From contig CADCPG010000115.1 in the NCBI GenBank assembly GCA_902803255.1, forward strand, positions 1 to 8,352: 8,352 nt of DNA, given 5' to 3'. This DNA is from an uncultured Ruminococcus sp. (lineage in GTDB: Bacteria; Bacillota; Clostridia; Oscillospirales; CAG-272). This document shows positions 5,663 to 8,352 of the stretch, in pieces; position 1 is the stretch's first letter, and every line of letters starts with the position of its first letter. The notes under the pieces are model-generated. The model was not told the origin of the DNA and did no database searches. It worked only from the letters and a program-made list of their open reading frames with translations. The position numbers and the translations under genes are program-made.

Positions 5663-6544
5663 TCACGTACCGCGTTCCGCCGGGCAGGCCCGTGAGCTCA
5701 GCTTCAGGTATATCTTTTCTATGATAAACGCCGCGAGGAACAGCGACATCCCGATCGCTCCGAAGACCAGCTGGTACGACAGGAACATCACAGGATACGG
5801 CGCACCGGTCCTCTGCACGGCAGAGAGCACCGGGATCCCCGTCCTGAAATAAGGAGAGATGTGGAACAGGTCGAGCGGTATTCCGCGCGAATGCCCGATC
5901 TCGTTGAGCACCGCCGCCGCGGGCGCCGCCGGGAGATAGACCGCCAGCGCTCCGATCGCGTGACGCCATGACGGCCTGACGTTCCCAGAGAGCCAGAGCC
6001 AGGCCCCGCAGAGGACCATCATCGAGTGCCAGATCATGCTGTGAAAGTCGAGAAAGGCGATCTCGGAGAAGACGTCGGGAGAGGGATAAGACATAACCGC
6101 AAATCCGCCGAACAGCCCGAACGACGCGAGAAACGCCCTTACCGCCCGGCTCGCCCGGTCTGGCAGCAGCGCGGCCAGCGGGCAGAGGAATATCGGGAGC
6201 GAGCAGAACTGGAAGGGGAATTTCGACCAGTCGTACGACCATGTGCCCGTCGACGGCTCGTACGAACAGACGATCTGCTTGTATATCTCAAGCGCGAGAT
6301 AAACTGCCCCGAGCGCGAGCAGGATCCGCCTCGACGTCCTGTCGTCCTTCGGCAGCTTTTTCCTGAAAACGATCATAAGCACCGCGGCGGCGAGCATCAG
6401 GGCGGCCGCGGTCAGGTGGAACGCCCCGAACGGCGCCGGCTGCGAGCCGAACCTCGGCTGCCACTGCCCCGCTCCGACGAACAGCCGCCCGCCGGCCGCC
6501 GCGAAGAAGCCTGTTATACCGTGCTGCGGTCCCGTGAACATCAT
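5663..6544 (-). CDS. YwaF/TMEM164-like polytopic membrane protein
   Basis: This is an integral membrane protein of 293 residues with about six or seven hydrophobic segments (roughly residues 41-60, 74-92, 111-127, 135-152, 170-188, 196-213 and 250-275). A segment FPFQFCSLPIF (Cys114) and a DFHSMIWHS segment (His168, His173) match my memory of the YwaF/TIGR02206/TMEM164 group, whose hallmark is an 'LPLhLC' helix and a later 'fhs...H' helix. Human TMEM164 is reported to be a phospholipid acyltransferase using a conserved Cys and His. Whether bacterial members do this is not established. The frame is open back to 6712, but I start at ATG 6544 because AGGAG (6553-6557) lies 8 bases before it, the promoter lies downstream of the 6712 ATG, and the extra 56 residues are low in hydrophobicity. 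It sits 109 bases upstream of lepA, which has its own promoter. Confidence 0.72.
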   Translation of the reverse strand: MMFTGPQHGITGFFAAAGGRLFVGAGQWQPRFGSQPAPFGAFHLTAAALMLAAAVLMIVFRKKLPKDDRTSRRILLALGAVYLALEIYKQIVCSYEPSTGTWSYDWSKFPFQFCSLPIFLCPLAALLPDRASRAVRAFLASFGLFGGFAVMSYPSPDVFSEIAFLDFHSMIWHSMMVLCGAWLWLSGNVRPSWRHAIGALAVYLPAAPAAAVLNEIGHSRGIPLDLFHISPYFRTGIPVLSAVQRTGAPYPVMFLSYQLVFGAIGMSLFLAAFIIEKIYLKLSSRACPAERGT

Positions 6545-6584
6545 GACGGCCACTCCTCTCCCCTCACACTGCGTTGCCTTACCG

Positions 6585-6608
6585 CGTTCCGCTGCGCGGC
6601 GCGGAACG
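6585..6608 (-). other. Perfect hairpin in the 5' leader of the membrane protein gene
   Basis: CGTTCCGC (6585-6592) and GCGGAACG (6601-6608) form a perfect 8-bp stem with an 8-base GC-rich loop. It lies in the predicted ~70-base leader of the membrane protein gene, just after the expected transcription start (about 6614) and some 30 bases before the ribosome binding site. The position suits leader-RNA stabilisation, or an operator site as DNA. No regulator can be named. Confidence 0.45.
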
Positions 6609-6620
6609 TTATCATCCATA

Positions 6621-6649
6621 ATTTTACCATCTTCTGTTACAAATTGCAA
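6621..6649 (-). promoter_or_regulatory. Promoter of the YwaF/TMEM164-like gene
   Basis: On the minus strand TTGCAA (6649-6644), a 17-base spacer, and TAAAAT (6626-6621) preceded by TGG, an extended -10. The predicted start is near 6614, giving a leader of about 70 bases to ATG 6544. This placement supports the 6544 start, because the upstream ATG at 6712 would not be transcribed from it. Confidence 0.75.
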
Positions 6650-6669
6650 TATCCGCCCGAAATAACTTT

Positions 6670-6707
6670 GCCTTGCCTGTCCGGGAGCCCGCGTCAAGGC
6701 TGTTTTT
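6670..6707 (+). terminator. Orphan plus-strand terminator-like hairpin upstream of pgk
   Basis: GCCTTG (6670-6675) pairs with CAAGGC (6695-6700), with a possible inner CGGG/CCCG pairing, followed by TGTTTTTCTC and a second T-rich stretch ATTTTTCT. The T-tract is only on the plus-strand side. No plus-strand gene precedes it, so it may end an antisense transcript through the membrane protein gene or insulate the pgk promoter, whose -35 begins at 6720. Confidence 0.4.
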
Positions 6708-6719
6708 CTCATATTTTTC

Positions 6720-6755
6720 TTGCCAAACCGCCCTTTTTGTGGTATACTTTATAAT
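6720..6755 (+). promoter_or_regulatory. Promoter of pgk
   Basis: TTGCCA (6720-6725), a 17-base spacer, and TATACT (6743-6748) preceded by TGG, an extended -10. A perfect TATAAT follows at 6750-6755 and could give a second, overlapping start. The leader is about 80-90 bases and contains GCGCC (6766-6770) pairing with GGCGC (6781-6785) around a 10-base loop. Confidence 0.8.
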
Positions 6756-6843
6756 GTTGTTTTATGCGCCGTCACCGTCAGGCGCCGGCGCGCGACGTAC
6801 AAATGATATTTAAAATCAAGACATACCGAAAGGCGGGTTACAA

Positions 6844-8037
6844 ATGACCTACAACAAAAAGACAATCGAAGACATCGATGTTGCCGGCAGAAAAGTTCTC
6901 GTCCGCTGCGACTTCAATGTCCCCCTGAAAGACGGCGTCATCACCTCGGACAAGAGGATCGTCGGGGCTCTCCCCACGATAAAGTACCTTCTCGACAAAG
7001 GCGCTGCCGTCATCCTCTGCTCCCACATGGGCAAGCCGAAGGGTGAGAGAAACATGAAATACACTCTGGCTCCGGTAGCCGCGAGACTCACCGAGCTCCT
7101 CGGACAGAAAGTTGAGCTCGCTCCCGACACGATCGGCCCCGAGACCAAGAAGATGGCCGCCGCTCTCAAGGGAGGACAGGCGCTCCTTCTCGAGAACACC
7201 AGGTTCGACAAGAGAGAGGAAGCAAACGACCCCGAATTCGCGAAAGAGCTCGCCTCGATGGCCGAGATCTTCGTCAACGACGCCTTCGGCGCCGCTCACA
7301 GAGCCCACGCCTCCACGGCGGGCGTCGCGATGTACGGCGGACTTCCGGCCGTATGCGGATACCTGATCCAGAAAGAGATCTCGGTCATGGGCAAGGCCCT
7401 CGAAGATCCCGCCAGACCGTTCGTCGCCATCCTGGGCGGCGCCAAGGTCTCCGACAAGATCGGCGTCATCAGCAACCTGCTTGAAAAGGTCGACACCCTC
7501 ATCATCGGCGGCGGAATGGCCTACACCTTCTTCAGGGCGATGGGCAACGACGTAGGCACCTCGATCTGCGAATACGACAAGCTCGACCTCGCGAGAGACA
7601 TGCTCGCCAAGGCCAAGGAGCGCAAGGTCAACCTCCTCCTGCCCGTCGACAACTACATCGGCAGAGAGTACAAGGAAGACACCATCTACATGCGGATCTA
7701 CTCCGACTCGATCCCCGACGGCTGGATGGGCCTCGACATAGCCGAAAAGACCCAGGAACTCTACGCCAAATCGATCGCCGGAGCCGGCACGGTCGTCTGG
7801 AACGGCCCGATGGGCGTCTCCGAGTGGCCGCACTTCGCGGGCGGTACCGAGGCCGTCGCCAAGGCTGTCGCCGAGAGCGGCGCCGTATCGATCGTCGGCG
7901 GCGGCGATTCCGTCGCGGCAGTCGAAAAGCTCGGCTATGCCGACAGGATGACCCACGTCTCCACAGGCGGCGGAGCTTCGCTCGAATTCCTCGAAGGCAA
8001 GGACCTTCCCGGTATCTCCTGCCTGCAGGACAAATAA
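6844..8037 (+). CDS. pgk: Phosphoglycerate kinase
   Basis: PGK is the cytoplasmic enzyme that transfers phosphate from 1,3-bisphosphoglycerate to ADP in glycolysis. The 397 residues match the family length. Visible motifs: RCDFNVPL (21-28; Asp23 and Asn25 bind substrate), Arg38, SHMGKPKGE (60-68, the SHLGRP site with Lys in place of the usual Arg), ENTRF, NDAFGAAHRAHAS, GGAKVSDK, the IGGGMAYTFF helix, WNGPMGVSE (usually NGPMGVFE), GGGDS and STGGGAS. These substitutions are conservative and do not suggest loss of function. ATG 6844 is preceded by AAAGG (6829-6833) with 10 bases of spacing, extended by GCGGG. Codon choice is strongly C-ending, as expected of a highly expressed gene. It heads a pgk-tpiA unit with its own promoter, divergent from the membrane protein gene. 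Confidence 0.99.
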   Translation: MTYNKKTIEDIDVAGRKVLVRCDFNVPLKDGVITSDKRIVGALPTIKYLLDKGAAVILCSHMGKPKGERNMKYTLAPVAARLTELLGQKVELAPDTIGPETKKMAAALKGGQALLLENTRFDKREEANDPEFAKELASMAEIFVNDAFGAAHRAHASTAGVAMYGGLPAVCGYLIQKEISVMGKALEDPARPFVAILGGAKVSDKIGVISNLLEKVDTLIIGGGMAYTFFRAMGNDVGTSICEYDKLDLARDMLAKAKERKVNLLLPVDNYIGREYKEDTIYMRIYSDSIPDGWMGLDIAEKTQELYAKSIAGAGTVVWNGPMGVSEWPHFAGGTEAVAKAVAESGAVSIVGGGDSVAAVEKLGYADRMTHVSTGGGASLEFLEGKDLPGISCLQDK

Positions 8038-8057
8038 TCGAACTATCAAAGATCAGC

Positions 8058-8090
8058 GGCCCGGCCACTGCCTGAAGGGGCGGCCGGGCC
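8058..8090 (+). other. First intercistronic hairpin between pgk and tpiA
   Basis: GGCCCGGCC (8058-8066) and GGCCGGGCC (8082-8090) form a perfect 9-bp GC stem with a 15-base loop; GC (8056-8057) can add pairs below a bulged C. It starts 20 bases after the pgk stop, and CGCAAAATAC follows, so there is no T-tract. It may protect the pgk 3' end or attenuate transcription into tpiA; this is inferred. Confidence 0.6.
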
Positions 8091-8100
8091 CGCAAAATAC

Positions 8101-8123
8101 AGGCCGGACGCAACGCCGGACCT
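8101..8123 (+). other. Second intercistronic hairpin between pgk and tpiA
   Basis: AGGCCGG (8101-8107) pairs with CCGG-A-CCT (8116-8123) with one bulged A, and inner CG/CG pairs may close a CAA loop past another bulged A (8108). The sequence after it is AAAAAGTCAAG, with no T-tract. It lies 10 bases after the first hairpin and 10 bases before the tpiA ribosome binding site, making a tandem pair of structures at this junction. Confidence 0.45.
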
Positions 8124-8152
8124 AAAAAGTCAAGAGAGGACAGTTCAGTATA

Positions 8153-8352
8153 ATGAAACCCGAAGTCAGAAAGACCGTCATCGCCGGGAACTGGAAGATG
8201 AACTTCACTCCCCGCGAGGCAAAGAAATTCATAAAGGCGGTAACGCCGCTCGTCGCCGGCAAGGACTGCTGCGACATCGTATTCTGCGCTCCCTACGTGA
8301 CCGTCGAGGCCGCCGTCAAAGCGGCGAAAGGCACGAACATCCACATCGGAGC
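8153..8352 (+). CDS. tpiA: Triosephosphate isomerase, N-terminal part (3' end outside the window)
   Basis: This enzyme interconverts dihydroxyacetone phosphate and glyceraldehyde 3-phosphate. The 66 residues visible (of about 250) begin with the family signature: VIAGNWKMN, where Asn13 and Lys15 are the substrate-binding and electrophilic lysine residues of the active site. The next part, CDIVFCAPYVTVEAA and IHIGA, matches the following strands of the TIM barrel up to the usual GAQN site, which is cut off. ATG 8153 is preceded by GAGAGGA (8134-8140) with a rather long 12-base gap. It follows pgk by 115 bases with no promoter seen, and the two are probably co-transcribed; pgk-tpiA is a usual glycolytic gene order. 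Confidence 0.97.
   Translation, partial: MKPEVRKTVIAGNWKMNFTPREAKKFIKAVTPLVAGKDCCDIVFCAPYVTVEAAVKAAKGTNIHIG

Noticed and set aside
5668..6592. 13-base direct repeat TACCGCGTTCCGC at both ends of the membrane protein gene
   Set aside because: About one chance match of this length is expected among all pairs in 8 kb, and there is no other sign of a mobile element.
6545..6712. Longer N-terminus for the membrane protein from ATG 6712
   Set aside because: The best promoter lies inside this segment, the strong ribosome binding site precedes 6544, and the extra residues show no membrane character.
6838..8049. 403-codon open frame on the minus strand opposite pgk
   Set aside because: Antisense shadow of a strongly codon-biased gene; Asp/Gly/Val-rich with no domain, while the plus frame is an unmistakable PGK.
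1..8352. Insertion sequences, CRISPR arrays, tRNA or rRNA genes, prophage genes
   Set aside because: None seen: no regularly spaced repeats, no cloverleaf or rRNA signatures, no transposase or phage structural motifs. The amidase alone is not enough to call a prophage.

Overview
The window is GC-rich bacterial chromosome (roughly 60% GC by eye, with short AT-rich islands between genes). It looks like a housekeeping region of a high-GC member of the Clostridia or a related Firmicutes lineage. The evidence for that is the lepA-hemW-DUF1292 order, a YrzB-type DUF1292 protein, a clostridial-type Amidase_3 enzyme, a YwaF/TMEM164-like membrane protein, strong AGGAGG-type ribosome binding sites and extended -10 promoters. 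The lineage is an inference; no marker RNA gene is present to settle it.

Layout. (1) Plus strand, 1-1786: the 3' part of recG (helicase for stalled forks), then an N-acetylmuramoyl-L-alanine amidase without a signal peptide, closed by a perfect 18-bp terminator hairpin. (2) About 1793-2025: 260 bases with no credible protein gene but with many nested and crossing complementary segments. I read this as a candidate structured non-coding RNA on the plus strand, and it is the most interesting part of the window. (3) Minus strand, 6544-2050, in transcription order: a polytopic YwaF/TMEM164-like membrane protein with its own promoter, then lepA (EF4) with a strong promoter and a TTG start, hemW (heme chaperone, radical SAM) and a small acidic DUF1292 protein; the last three look like one operon. 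(4) Divergent intergenic region 6545-6843, holding a minus promoter for the membrane protein, an orphan plus-strand terminator-like hairpin and a plus promoter for pgk. (5) Plus strand, 6844-8352: pgk and the first 66 codons of tpiA, consecutive glycolytic genes.

Two sequence-level patterns run across the window. The three best promoters share one architecture: a TTGC-type -35, exactly 17 bp of spacer and a TGn-extended -10. Every junction between neighbouring same-strand genes that look co-transcribed (recG/amidase, lepA/hemW, hemW/DUF1292, pgk/tpiA) carries a GC-rich hairpin with no T-tract. These look like mRNA processing, stabilising or partial-termination elements rather than classical terminators. 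The proteins themselves are mostly ordinary.
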